From assembly GCA_963575745.1 (NCBI GenBank), contig CAUYUJ010014630.1, forward strand, positions 92,501 to 156,500: a DNA stretch of 64,000 nucleotides. Reading direction: 5' to 3'. Below are positions 21,768-32,200 of the stretch, piece by piece (positions within the stretch are counted from its first letter, which is position 1; each line of letters begins with the position of its first letter). The position numbers and the translations under genes were made by a program. The notes under the pieces were generated by a model, which saw only the letters and a list, made by a program, of their open reading frames with translations, did no database searches and was not told the origin of the DNA. The stretch is from Prorocentrum cordatum. Lineage: Eukaryota; Sar; Dinophyceae; Prorocentrales; Prorocentraceae.

Positions 21768-22100
21768 GCCGGTGGGGATACTTTCTTCCTCGGCGGCTCC
21801 AACGAGAAGCCCAGGGAGCGGTCACAACGTCCGGGCCACGGCGCATTGTAAATTGGCGATCCAGTCGCCACTGTAGACAGCAAGCCGCTCCTGCAAGCGA
21901 GCTCGCAGTTGCACGTGCACAATACAAAATGTACTGAATTCGCAGGCGACGCACATAGGCACAGCAGCGCACCAAGAGACGCAGCTACACGTGCGAGACA
22001 ACTGAGTGTCGCCATGGCGGCGCCAACACAGAAAACTGGGCGAAGTGAGCGAGCAGAAACACTAGGCAGCACCCTGTACGGTGGTGGAGCCACGGCCTAA
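21768..22100. repeat. Diverged copy 3 of the 366-bp unit
   Basis: It starts GCCGGTGGGGATACTTTCTT and keeps CGGCGGCTCCAA, CAGGGAGCGG, GCGTCC-like, TCGCAGTTGCACGTGC and CATAGGC words, but diverges strongly after about 100 bp. A further short relic (GCCGGTG plus T-run, TGCGGCTCCAAGG) is at 22381. Confidence 0.6.
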
Positions 22101-22380
22101 CGCTACGTACTTACAAGCTCCACGGCTGGGTGGACCACGTGGGATGCCATCAGAGAAGTACACTGAAGCGCATCGGCGAAGGACCACCTGCGGCTGAAGC
22201 CAGCGTGCGCACACAGAAACCAACACAAACAGTGCGGCGAAATAACGGTGTGCTGCTGACGAAAGCTGCGCAGACTGCACTGCGAAAAGGGGGGCGACTG
22301 CAACAGCGGGAAGCTGATCACTCACTGCACGGCCGCACCCAGGGCGAGGCCGAGCCAGGCGTGGCCCTGTGTATGGTTGA
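22101..22380. other. Spacer, possibly a decayed 366-bp unit
   Basis: No gene is seen. It lies between diverged copy 3 and the next GCCGGTG start, at a spacing similar to one unit. Confidence 0.3.
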
Positions 22381-22387
22381 GCCGGTG

Positions 22388-22410
22388 TTTTTTTTTTTTT
22401 TTTTTTTTTT
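22388..22410. repeat. Poly-T run of 23
   Basis: A homopolymer occupies the position of the shorter T-run of the 366-bp family. Its length in the assembly may be unreliable. Confidence 0.9.
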
Positions 22411-22559
22411 GTTCTCGATCTGCGGCTCCAAGGAAGATTCCAGAGAGCGGGTCGAACAAGCTTGGGGGCAAGTGGGGATACGCGAAGCGTCCAGAATTTC
22501 TGTTGTTTACCAACGGGGGGGTGACGAACCTTCTGACTGAGCCTGCCCGATCCCGCCCC

Positions 22560-22740
22560 CCTCCATCCTCCTCCCCCTCCGCATCTTCCTCCTCCTCCTC
22601 CTCCTCCTCCTCCTCCAGCCGCCCCCTCCTCCTCCTCCTCCTCCTCCTCCTCCTCCTCCTCCTCCTCCTCCTGCTCCTCCTCTTCCTCCAACCGCCCCCT
22701 CCTCCTCCTCCTCCTCCTCCTCTTCCTCCAGCCGCCCCCC
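22560..22740. repeat. CTC microsatellite
   Basis: A CTC array with three CTCCAGCCGCCC/CTCCAACCGCCC interruptions at intervals of about 65-75 bp. Confidence 0.9.
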
Positions 22741-22877
22741 TCCACCCATTCCGACAGCACATGCCCCATCCCACCAGCGGATCAGGGGGGAGGGGGGGGG
22801 GCGATTACTGCAACCCACCCTGAGTATGTGTGCTTGGCCCGGACGGCCACGATCCCTGCCTGCAGCACATACTGTAG

Positions 22878-23047
22878 TTAGGTCGGGCGTGTCCCCCCTA
22901 CAGGCGGATGTTGGGCGAAAAATCCAAAAGATTCGAGACACATGCTCCAAACAATAGCAAACACAGATGCTAAGAACACCGCCCCCAGACCATCTGTTTG
23001 ACCATGCCGGAACACTCCTCCCGTAGAGGGACGCGCGCCCGACCTGC
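22878..23047. mobile_element. MITE (TTAGGTCGGGC family), complete copy
   Basis: The left end TTAGGTCGGGCGTGTCCCCC continues into CTACAGGCGGA. The right end reads CTCCCGTAGAGGG then GCGCCCGACCTGC. The 170-bp element is flanked by a perfect 8-bp duplication TACTGTAG (22870-22877 and 23048-23055). It has no coding capacity and an AT-richer interior than its surroundings. Terminal inverted repeats plus an 8-bp duplication are typical of non-autonomous hAT-like elements; the superfamily is inference. Confidence 0.85.
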
Positions 23048-23259
23048 TACTGTAGGGGGCACGTGGCCGTGTCTCGCTCGACCTCCTGCTCCTCGGCACG
23101 CCGCGTCACCACCGCTCGGGAGCGGCCAAGAGGGGGGTGTCCAAGAGGGGGGGGTGCAAATCATGACCGGCGGCATGTGCGCGGCCCAGCGGGGGGGCCA
23201 GGGACGCCATGAAATAAGAAGAGGCGCCATGAAATCTGGGGAAATCTCATGGCCCCATC

Positions 23260-23363
23260 AGCATCATAAGCAGCAGCAGCAGCAGCAACATCATCAGCAT
23301 AGTCATCATCAGCATCATCAGCAGCGTCATCCTCATTAGCGTCATCATCATCAGCATCATCAG

Positions 23364-23413
<50 letters not shown>

Positions 23414-23495
23414 GCATCATCATCATCAGCATCATCATCAGCATCATCATCATCATCATCAGCATCATCATCATCATCAGCATCATCATCATCCA
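23260..23495. repeat. CAG/CAT microsatellite
   Basis: A CAGCAG run passes into a CATCAT array with CAG interruptions (CATCATCAG units). It is stop-poor on both strands. Confidence 0.9.
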
Positions 23496-23825
23496 CCCCC
23501 CTCTTTCCGCCCCCCTCTTTTCCGCCCCCGAGCCGCTGCTGCTGGGGTGCTTTGGCGGCCCCGGGGCCCCGCGAGCGCCCCCCCCCGCGGGGGGCCCACA
23601 GCGGCCACGCGCCGCCGGCTGTGCGGCTAAGATGCTCCCGCGACGCGAGCACGCCTCGAGGGCCCCGTGGCGACGTCAGCGCTCGAGCAGGGGGTCGACT
23701 GCAGCATCGGCTCCTGCCCCCCGCCTCGCTTTCGCGCCGAGTCTGCTCACGAGCACGCAGGATGCTCCGCCGATCTACGAGAGCTCTGTGCGTGTTCCAT
23801 GGATCCGACGAGGAAGATCAGGTGT
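23496..23825. other. GC-rich unique island
   Basis: It contains GCGCGAGC-rich sequence and weakly protein-like frames (plus-strand RMLRRSTRALCVFHGSDEED at about 23765). No splice boundary or family allows a coding call. Confidence 0.25.
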
Positions 23826-23966
23826 GGAGGAGGAGGAGGAGGAGGAGGAGGAGGAGGAGGAGGAGGAGGAGGAGGGAGGAGGAGGGAGGAGGGAGGAGGA
23901 GGAGGAGGAGGAGGAGGAGGAGGAGGAGGAGGAGGAGGAGGAGGAGGAGGAGGAGGAGGAGGAGGA
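23826..23966. repeat. GGA microsatellite
   Basis: An almost pure GGA/GAG array with a few GGGAGGA units. Confidence 0.95.
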
Positions 23967-24124
23967 TCCCCGCTCGAAGCATCGCCTCTCGGAGGCCTGC
24001 GCGCATCTGCTTAGAGGGCTCCGGCGCAGGCCCGAGAAAACTCCGCGCGGACCTCCGGAAGCGCACCGTGCTTCTGCCGTGCCCTTTCCCCTCGAATGCT
24101 GTGGAAGCTCGAGGTCCCTCGCGC

Positions 24125-24395
24125 CAGGTCGGCTGTGTCCTCCTACGGGCGGGTTCTGGACAAAAAATAAAAAGCACCGTCCAAGAGTACTCCCGAATGG
24201 TCCCAAACAGTAGAAGGAAGCACAGACTATGGCTTTATTTGTTGAAACCATGTTTGGCTATTCCTCGTGCAGAGGAACACGCCCGACTTTACCCAAAGGG
24301 CCACACATGGGCAGAGCAAAAATATTCCCGAATGGCCAGAAGCAGCGGGACAAAAAAACATCGATAAGGGGCACGCCCGACGTAACCCCCCGCGC
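24125..24395. mobile_element. Degenerate copy of the TTAGGTCGGGC MITE
   Basis: The left end CCAGGTCGGCTGTGTCCTCC and CTACGGGCGGGTTCTGGAC match the family. A right end (CTCGTGCAGAGGAACAC then GCCCGACTTTA) closes at 24291. A second right-end-like piece (GGGGCACGCCCGACGTAAC) ends near 24395, preceded by a repeated TATTCCCGAATGG word. The copy therefore seems to carry a partial internal duplication. No target-site duplication is visible. Confidence 0.6.
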
Positions 24396-24461
24396 CCGCC
24401 CGCAGCGCGCCGCCGCGCTGTCTCCAAGTGGTCGCAGTTCATGTCCGCGCAGACGATCGGG

Positions 24462-24604
24462 TTGGGCGAAAGGGGGGGATAGCAAAGGGGGGGGGTGAGA
24501 ATCAGCTCACGTAGCTGACTTTCCCAGCGCCCACCGGCGCCGGAGGCGGCGATGTATCGAGGAGTGGGCCCCCCGGCGAGGCCGAAGCCAGCTGCACGCA
24601 GCAA
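24462..24604. repeat. Dispersed structured repeat (CAGCTCACGTAGCTG), copy 2
   Basis: It matches 17024-17185 through GGGTTGGGCGAAAGGGGGGG, ATCAGCTCACGTAGCTGA, GATGTATCGAGGAGTGGGCC and CCAGCTGCACGCAGCAAAT. Confidence 0.7.
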
Positions 24605-24776
24605 ATGACGGAAAGCGCGCGTTAGCGTGCGGTCCGTTAGTCGGAAGAAATTGGCCTTGGGGGAGTGCGAGGGGGTTGGCATCACCGGACCCGGATGACG
24701 GAAAGCGCGCGTTAGTGTGCGGTCCGTTAGTCCGGAAGAAATTGGACTTGGGGGAGTTCGAGGGGGTTGGCATCGC
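24605..24776. repeat. 90-bp tandem duplication
   Basis: ATGACGGAAAGCGCGCGTTA starts at 24605 and 24695. Both units continue GTGCGGTCCGTTAGTC...GAAGAAATTGG and end in GAGGGGGTTGGCATC. Confidence 0.9.
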
Positions 24777-24894
24777 GACGCCCGAGATCTAATTGCCCTC
24801 CCGCCTCGTTTTTTCTCGAGTAGGACGGCCTTCGGGGCTCAAAATTCGCGTTTCGCTCGAGACATCATCGGAAAACGCTTCTTGGGCGCTTCTT

Positions 24895-25096
24895 GGGCCG
24901 TTTTAAGCGCCTACAACAGCCCAAGAAGCGGCCAAGACGGCGCCCAAGACGGCCCAAGAAGCGCCCAAGACGGCCCAAGAAGCGCTCCAAGAGAGCCCAA
25001 GACCGCCCAAGGCGGCCCCAAGACGTCCCAAGAGGCCTCCACGACGCCCCAGGAGGCGCCCACGAGGCGTCCCAAGAGGGCCCCACGAGGCCAACA
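24895..25096. repeat. CCAAGA-type minisatellite cut by a gap
   Basis: GCGCCCAAGACGGCCCAAGA units of the family also at 16.0, 20.1, 26.2 and 60.1 kb. The array runs into the assembly gap. Confidence 0.8.
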
Positions 25097-25196
25097 NNNN
25101 NNNNNNNNNNNNNNNNNNNNNNNNNNNNNNNNNNNNNNNNNNNNNNNNNNNNNNNNNNNNNNNNNNNNNNNNNNNNNNNNNNNNNNNNNNNNNNNN
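25097..25196. other. Assembly gap of 100 N
   Basis: Exactly 100 N characters, the usual placeholder for a gap of unknown size, lie between two tandem arrays. Confidence 0.99.
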
Positions 25197-25620
25197 CCTC
25201 GGGACCTCGCCGCCCCCTGGGGGGCTTGCGATCTGCGCAACCGTCGCCACGTTCGTGGGCTCCTGGGAGGCCCAGCGGAGTGGGGCCCCACGCGGATCAC
25301 CTCGGGACCTCGCCGCCCCCTGGGGGGCTTGCGATCTGCGCAACCGTCGCCACTTCCGTGGGCTCCTGGGAGGCCCAGCGGAGGTGGGTCCCACGCGGCT
25401 CACCTCGGGACCTCGCCGCCCCCTGGGGGGCTTGCGATCTGTGCAACCGTCGCGACTTTCGTGGGCTCCTGGGAGGCCCAGCGGAGGTGGGTCCCACGCG
25501 GACCACCTCGGGACCTCGCCGCCCCCAGGGGCCCGGGGGCTTGCGATCTGCGCAACCGTCGCCACGTTCGTGGGCTCCTGGGAGGCCCAGCGGAGGTACG
25601 TCCCACGCGGATCACTCGGA
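25197..25620. repeat. 103-bp satellite, four copies, abutting the gap
   Basis: CCTCGGGACCTCGCCGCCCC starts at 25197, 25300, 25403 and 25506. Units are over 90% alike and contain TTGCGATCTGCGCAACCGTC and GTGGGCTCCTGGGAGGCCCA. The first unit begins directly at the gap, so the true array is probably longer. Confidence 0.9.
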
Positions 25621-25819
25621 GGTACGTCATACGCGTTTCTTTCAACGCCCCCGTGTGTCCATGGTGTAGATTAGCCGTTCCTCTTCTTGCTGCGCTCTTC
25701 TGAAGTCACTGCTGGGTGCTCTTCTTGCGCACTGCGGGTCCTTCAGAATGCCAGTCAGCATTGAGTGGTCCTGAGAATAACCGCCATGTATAGAAAGGGT
25801 TGGGTACATCACAGGGTAA
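25621..25819. other. Unique spacer
   Basis: No gene recognised. Confidence 0.3.
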
Positions 25820-26035
25820 CTGGGGAAACTCGTCTCGCGGCTGGGCCCCCCAGCCGAATCTCGGGAGCGCCCCTCATGGATGTTCCCCCTGGAACCGTTC
25901 CAGGGTAATTCTCCATCTGGCCCCCCCCATTGCAAAAAGCGTACTGGGAGATGAGCGGGTGGGGGGGCCAGCCCCCAAAGTCGTCACTATCCAAATAGAC
26001 TCTCTCATCCCACCAGCCCTCTGGGCGTAAGTGGT
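25820..26035. repeat. Single copy of the 180-190-bp GGGCCCCCCAGCC repeat
   Basis: Contains CTGGGCCCCCCAGCCGAATC, GAACCGTTCCAGG, CCATCTGG and AGATGAGCGGG in the same order as the array at 26940-27630. Confidence 0.75.
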
Positions 26036-26159
26036 CTAACGATATCGTTCTTTGCTATTCCAAAACCAATCTTCCCTTCGGGGGAGGGGTACCCTCCCGA
26101 TCCCCTCACAGGGGTTGCTGTTGTTGGGAGGTGGTCGCGGGTCGTCAGAGGGTCCTGTT

Positions 26160-26290
26160 TCGCCCAAGATGGCTCCAAGAGGGCCTCCGATGCTCCAAGA
26201 TGGCCTCCAAGATGCTTCAAGTTAGCGCAAGATTGATCAAGATGACATCCAGTATGCCTCCAAGAGGCCCCAAGAAGGCCACAAAACGAT
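26160..26290. repeat. CCAAGA-type minisatellite
   Basis: Degenerate ATGGCTCCAAGA units. Confidence 0.7.
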
Positions 26291-26404
26291 TCTAAGTGCC
26301 CTCGGAGACCCCCCTGGACCTCCCCGAGAAGCCAAAATCATTCAAAACCGTAATTAGGAAAAGATGGTTTTTGTTTTCTCACCGTGTCGCTTCCGATGCG
26401 TTTT

Positions 26405-26860
26405 TGAGGCCTGGAGATGGCCCTAAAATGTCCCAAGAGAGCGCCAGGCAAGATGGCCCCACGAGCGCCCAGAACCGCCCTAAGAGTGGCCCAAGAGCGC
26501 ATCAAGAGGGGGTGTTGAGGGCCCCGGGTGGGGGGGGCCTAGATCGGGACCTCCCCTCCTTTGATCGATAGCCTCGAAGATGGCCCCAAGAGGCGCTCCA
26601 GGGCTCCCGAGAGAGCAGCAAGAGAGCCCCAAGAGGGCTCCAAGAGGACCCCAAAAGGGCCCCAAGACGGCCCCAGGAGGGCCCCAAGACCCTCCAAAAG
26701 AGCTCGAAGATGGTTCCAAAAGGCGATGTTGAGGGCTCCTGAGGGGGGGGGGGGCGCCCGACATCGAGGACCCCTCCTCATTTGATCAACGCCCTCCAAA
26801 AATGTCCCCCAGATGTCCCCAAGATGTTCCAATACTCCAAGATAGCGTCCAAGATGGCTC
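26405..26860. repeat. CCAAGA-type minisatellite with an internal duplication
   Basis: GGCCCCAAGAGGGC units. A GTTGAGGGCYCC(K)GGGGGGG...CGACCTCGAGG-like block occurs twice (about 26513-26575 and 26725-26790), pointing to a duplication of roughly 210 bp. Confidence 0.75.
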
Positions 26861-26939
26861 AACGCCCTCCTCCCCCTCCCCTCATTGCCAACTCTGTTTC
26901 ACTGTATGTGTCTCGTTTCCCATTTCCCGTCAGCTCTCA

Positions 26940-27630
26940 CAGACAGGGCTTCTGAATGGGCTGGGCCCCCCAGACCAATCCTGGGAGCGCCCCAGATGGA
27001 AAATCACCCCAGAAACGTTCCAGGGTGTTTTTCCACATGGGACCCCCCTAGCGCAAAGGCGCTCTAAGGATAAGCGGGGGGGGTGTATCCGAGCACGCAA
27101 AATCATGTTCCCAAATACGATCTCTTTTGGGGGAGCGTTTTCTCGCGGTTGCCCCCCCGGCCCACTCTCGGGAGCTCCCACAAGGATTCTTATCCGCGGA
27201 ACAGCTCCAAGGTGATCTTCAATCTGGAACCCCCTATCAAAAGGCCTCTCCGAGATAAGCGGGAGATGTACCCCAGCCCCCAAAGTCGACGCATTCCAAT
27301 TGCGCCTTTTCTCGCGTCTGGGCCCCCCAGCCCAATCTCGGGACCGCCCAGATGGATTTTCACCCCCGAATCGTTCCAAATGTTTTTCCATATGGGACCT
27401 CCCCAGTGCAAAAGGCACTCTCGGGGATAAGCGGGGGGTGTTCCCCAGGCCCCAGTCGCCATTTCCCAAGTTGGTTGTCTGGTCGGGGAGCCGTTTCTCG
27501 CGGCTGGGCCCCCCGGCCGAATCTCGGGAGTGCCCCCCATGGAGTCTCACCCCGGAACCGTTCCAGACTGTTTGTCCATCTGGGACCCCCCTAGCACAGA
27601 AGGCGCTCTAAAGGATGAGCGGGGGGGCGC
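26940..27630. repeat. 178-190-bp tandem repeat, four copies
   Basis: Unit starts (CTGGGCCCCCCAG or TTGCCCCCCCGG) lie near 26962, 27139, 27317 and 27505. Each unit carries AATCTCGGGA-type, TTCCAGxxTGTTTTTCCA-type and ATAAGCGGG sequence. An isolated copy is at 25820-26035. Confidence 0.85.
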
Positions 27631-27776
27631 CATGAGGGAGCGGGGGGGGGGTCTGGGCAAGCTCCTTCGGAAGGTCAACCACTACCCCTTCATACACATC
27701 CCACCCAGAGCTCCCGCCACAGACCCGTCAAGGCCCAGAAGCTCTCAAGAAGCCCCGCAGCACTGCGAAAGCCTCC

Positions 27777-27956
27777 TCAGGACACCATCGGGCCACGGCG
27801 GAGAGCGCCAGAGGCCCTCCCGAAGGCTGGACTCCGACCAGCAGGGCAGGCCTCAGCGAGAGCCCCCGGGCCAGCAGCAGGGAGCGCCAGCGTCTGGGCT
27901 GCAGGCTGGCCCCTTCCGTCCTCGTCGACGAAGCCGTTGATGAACGTGTTCTTGAC
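27777..27956 (-). CDS. Candidate exon starting VKNTFINGFVDE
   Basis: The minus strand has a clear CGCCAG acceptor (27962-27957), then GTCAAGAACACGTTCATC, reading VKNTFINGFVDEDGRGQPAA and about 38 further residues to a TGA near 27777. VKNTFI followed by a few acidic residues is a motif I associate with many dinoflagellate proteins, usually near the N-terminus. The downstream part is Ala/Pro-rich and disordered-looking. The true exon may end at a donor before the stop. Parent protein and function are unknown. Confidence 0.45.
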   Translation of the reverse strand, partial: VKNTFINGFVDEDGRGQPAAQTLALPAAGPGALAEACPAGRSPAFGRASGALRRGPMVS

Positions 27957-28225
27957 CTGGCGGGAAGGCTGTGCCAACGAACAGTGGAGCCAAGACGACG
28001 GAGACTTGCGGCGCAGCAGGCTTCCGTCAGGCGCCCTGCGGCCGTGCCCGCTGCTCGACGCGGGGGCGGGAGAAGGACGGCGACGGCGGCGCGCTGCCTC
28101 TCTGGCCTGACAGGCCCCCGACTTCGCGCATCGCGCCAAGCGACGCACGATGCGCGACACGCGAGTATCCTCGCGCCCTCGCTCCTACGGGCCGCCCGCC
28201 CTGGAGACGGCGGCGCCCTGCTTCC

Positions 28226-28273
28226 TCCTCCTCCTCCTCCTCCTCCTCCTCCTCCTCCTCCTCCTCCTCCTCC
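28226..28273. repeat. CTC microsatellite
   Basis: A pure CTC tract of 16 triplets. Confidence 0.9.
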
Positions 28274-28312
28274 TGCGCCTCATGCTGGCCCCTTCTGGGG
28301 CGGCTTCTGGGG

Positions 28313-28470
28313 CCTTCCGTAGGGACCTCCGCGGGATCCTCCGTGGGGACCTCCGTGTTGACCTCCGCCGTGGGGACCTCCCCAGTGGGGGCCTCCGCCA
28401 GGGCCTCCGTGGGCACCTCCATGGGGAGCTCCGTGGAGACTTTCGTGGGGACCTCCGCGGACCTCTGGGG
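28313..28470. repeat. GGGGACCTCCGTG minisatellite
   Basis: About ten degenerate 12-18-bp units. The minus strand would read a collagen-like Gly-Gly-Pro-His repeat, which I take as a consequence of the repeat. Confidence 0.8.
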
Positions 28471-28479
28471 ACCACCAGA

Positions 28480-28675
28480 CGCTTGTCGTTGTCGCCGTCG
28501 CCGACGCCGACGACGACGGACAACGGACGGCGGGCGACGTTAGCGATGGCAACGATGGGCAACCACAATGACCCGACGGCGATGATCGATGGCGATGGCG
28601 GCGACGACCAGCTGGACGACGACGGCCATGAAGAGGAGGACGGAAGGAGGACGGAGACAACTGAGACGAAGACGA

Positions 28676-28720
<45 letters not shown>

Positions 28721-28760
28721 CGGCCTCGACGACGGCAACATCGACGACGACGACGGCGAC
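28480..28760. repeat. GAC array
   Basis: Interrupted GAC triplets, pure at about 28675-28719. No gene is supported. Confidence 0.8.
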
Positions 28761-28879
28761 AGCGGCGGGTCGGCAGAAGGCTTCAGGGGGCCTGTAGAGG
28801 CCCACTCAGGTGGGCCGTATTAGGACTAGCGGGGGCATGTTGGACCCATCAAGCATCGATCCTGTCTCCGCCTCCTCCT

Positions 28880-29035
28880 GCTCCTCCCCCTCCTCCTCCT
28901 CCTCCTCCTCCTCATCATCATCATCATCATCATCCTCATGCTCGTCCTCATTCCGATCCCAATCATTTTCAATATCCTCCTCGTTATCCGTCTCTTCCTT
29001 ACTGCCACCATCATCGGAAGCCGTGTGCTCACCAT

Positions 29036-29069
<34 letters not shown>

Positions 29070-29254
29070 ATCATCACCATCATCAACATCAGCATCAGCA
29101 TCAGCATGAGCATCAGCATCAACCTTATCATCATCAGCAGCATCATCATCATCATCAGCATCAGCATCAGCATCAGCATGAGCACCATCATGATCATCAG
29201 CATCGTCTGAATCATCAGCAGCAGCATCACCAACAGCCTCATCATCATCAGCAC

Positions 29255-29296
<42 letters not shown>

Positions 29297-31905
29297 TATC
29301 AGCAGCATCACAGTCATCATCAGTCTCGTCATCATCATGAGCATCATCATCTTTATCCTGACCATCATCATCACCAGCAGCATTGTTGTAAACATCATCA
29401 TCAGAATCACCATCATCATCATCATCATCAGCATCATCATCACCGCCACCATCAGCGGCAGCAGCATTGTCAATATATCAACATCAGCGACCTCATCAGC
29501 ACCGCCGTTGCCAGCATAATCATCGTCAGCAGCAGCATCATCATCACACGCAGAATCAGCATCCTCAGCCCCATCATCAGCGTCACATAATCATCCTTAG
29601 CAACAAAATTACCATCGACTTCATCATCACCAGCAGCAACAGCAACAGCATCATCCTTGTCATCAGCATCATCAGCATCGTCGTCATCATCAACATCATA
29701 TTCATCACCATCCCATCATCGTCACCGTGACCATCATCATCCTCCTGATCATCATCGTCATCATCATCATCCTCATCATCGTCATCAACAACATCATCAG
29801 CGTCGTCGTCAGCGTATCCTGCTCGGCTTGATCCTGCTCAGTCTCCACCTGGTATTCGTTATGAACACAACCAATATTGCCATCATCATCATCATCCTCA
29901 GCATCAACAAAAATATCGTCAGCAACATTACCGTCATCATCATCATCATCCTCAGCATCATCCTCATCATCCTCATCATCATTATCATCATCATCATCGT
30001 CAGCGTCATCGGCATCATCAGCATCAACATCAGCATGACCATCACCATCAACATCACCATGGCCATCATCCTCATCATCGCCATCATCACCATCACCATC
30101 ACCATCGCCATCGTCATCACCATCACCATCAAAATCATCATCACCACCACCATCACCATCATCAGCATCATCATCCTCATCATAATCATAAGCATCATTA
30201 ACGTCATCATGATCCTCATCCGCATCTTCATCATCATCATCATCAGCATCGCCATCGTCATCATCACTATCATATCAACATCATCATCATCATCATCATC
30301 ATCAGCATCATAATCGTCATCGTCATCACGACTATCATATCATCAACATCATCATCACATCAGCATCATAATCACCATACTCGACATTGTCGTCGTCATC
30401 GTCATCACCATCATCATCATTAGCATGATCAGCATCACCATCCTGTTCATCCTGCTCTTCCTTACCAGGCTCGTCATCGCCATGATCATCATCACCATCA
30501 GCCGTAGCATCAACACCATCATCCTCATCCACATCCTAATCATCACCGTCGTCATCATCACCTTCATCATCACAGTCATCGTTCTCTCCATCAGCAGCAT
30601 CCGCCGCATCAGCAGCATCATCATCAAAACCATCAGCATCAAAATAATCATCATCGGCATCGTCGGCATCGTTATCGTCGCCGTCAGCATCATCATCATC
30701 AGCATCGTCATCACCGCCACATCATCAGCATCAGCATCAGCATCAGCATGGTTAACATCCCCATCGTCATCCTCATCATCGGCATCTGCACAATCAGCAT
30801 CATCATCATCATCAAAATCATAAGCATCAACAGCATCATCCTTATCCTCATCCTCATCTTCCTCATAATCGTCATCATCATCATCATCAGCATCATCATC
30901 AGCATCATCATCATCTTCGTCATGGTCATCATCAACAGGAGCATGAGCATCACAATCACCATACTCGACATTGTCGTCGTCATCATCAACATCACCATCA
31001 TCAACATCATTAGCATGATCAGCATCACAATCCTCACCATCCTCACAATCCTGTTCATCCATACAGAGCTCGTCATCGCCATGATCATCATCACCATCAG
31101 CAGTAGCATCAACACCATCATCCTCATCTGTATCCTAATCATCACCGTCGTCATTATCACATTCATAATCACAATCGCCATCGTCATCACCAGCACCATC
31201 AAAATCACCATCACCACCACCATCACCATCATCAGCATCATCCTCATCATAATCAGAAGCATCATTCATTATCATCATCCTGATCCTCATCCGCATCTCC
31301 CTCATCATCATCATTATCATCGTCATCGTCATCATCACTATCATATCATCATCAGCATCATCATCATCTTCGTCATCAGCAGAAGCATGAGCATCATAAT
31401 CATCATACTCGACATTGTCGTCGTCATCATCCCCATCATCATCATTAGCATGATCAGCATCACCATCCTCACCATCCAGTTCATCCTTACCAAGCTCGTC
31501 ATCGCCATGATCATCATCACCATGAGCAGTAGCATCAACACCATCATCCTCATGGGCATCCTAATCTGCACCGTCGTCATCATCACCTTCATCATCACAA
31601 TCATCGTTCTCTCCATCAGCAGCATCAGCATCATCATCAGCATCATCATCAAAACCATCAGCATCAAAATCATCATCATCATCATCAGCATCATCGGCAT
31701 CGTTGTCGTCGCCGTCAGCATCAACATCAGCATCGTCATCACCGCCACCAGCATCATCAGCATCAGCATCAGCATCATCATAATTAACATCCTCATCGTC
31801 ATCCTCAGCATCGGCATCTGTACAATCATCATCAGCATCATCAGCAGCATCAGCATCAGCACCAGCATCATCATCAGCATCAGCATCAATCATAATCGAG
31901 TCGTG
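28880..31905. repeat. 3-kb degenerate CAT array with higher-order blocks
   Basis: CATCAT triplets with CAG, CGT, CTC and CAC variants. Blocks recur. GCCATGATCATCATCACCAT occurs near 30479, 31079 and 31504, each time followed by AGCATCAACACCATCATCCT and a CACCGTCGTCAT segment. ATACTCGACATTGTCGTCGT also recurs about three times. Ile/Met/His/Asp-rich open frames on either strand are by-products of the triplet. Confidence 0.9.
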
Positions 31906-31939
31906 GTCAGTTTCATTAGAAACATGATCATCGCCACCA

Positions 31940-32040
31940 TCATGCTCCTGCTACTCCTGCTCCTCCTCCTCCTGCTCCTCCCTCTGCTCCTCCACCTCCT
32001 CCTCCTCCTCCTCGTCCTTCTCCTCCTCCTCCCCTTCCCG
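31940..32040. repeat. CTC/CTG microsatellite
   Basis: CTCCTGCTC and CTC triplets; adjoins the CAT array. Confidence 0.85.
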
Positions 32041-32056
32041 GGGAGGGCTTCGCTCA

Positions 32057-32200
32057 AAGTCCCTTCAAGACCTCTCGGATGGCATCCCAACCCGCTGCCG
32101 AGCTGTATCCGACCGTGGCCACGCAGGGCCCCCCGAAGGCCCCCATGAAACGAACACCGAGAAGCCTGCCGTTCTTCGCCGCCACCCTGCGCCGGCACTG
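32057..32200 (-). CDS. Candidate coding segment (RLLGVRFMGAFGGP)
   Basis: The minus strand reads AAKNGRLLGVRFMGAFGGPC, then VATVGYSSAAGWDAIREVLKGL, to a TGA near 32057. A CGGCGCAG acceptor-like site lies just upstream. The pattern of hydrophobic strands followed by a short helix is loosely like the end of an endonuclease-type domain in non-LTR elements, but this is a weak resemblance. It could be a relic of a LINE 5' region or an unrelated last exon. Confidence 0.3.

Noticed and set aside
22381-22410. Poly-T run as a poly(A) tail of a retrogene in reverse
   Set aside because: It occupies the place of the T-run present in every copy of the 366-bp family, so it is an expanded internal tract and not a retrogene tail.
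25197-25620. CRISPR-like regular spacing of near-identical units
   Set aside because: The units are contiguous 103-bp tandem copies without distinct spacers, in a eukaryotic context with no cas genes.
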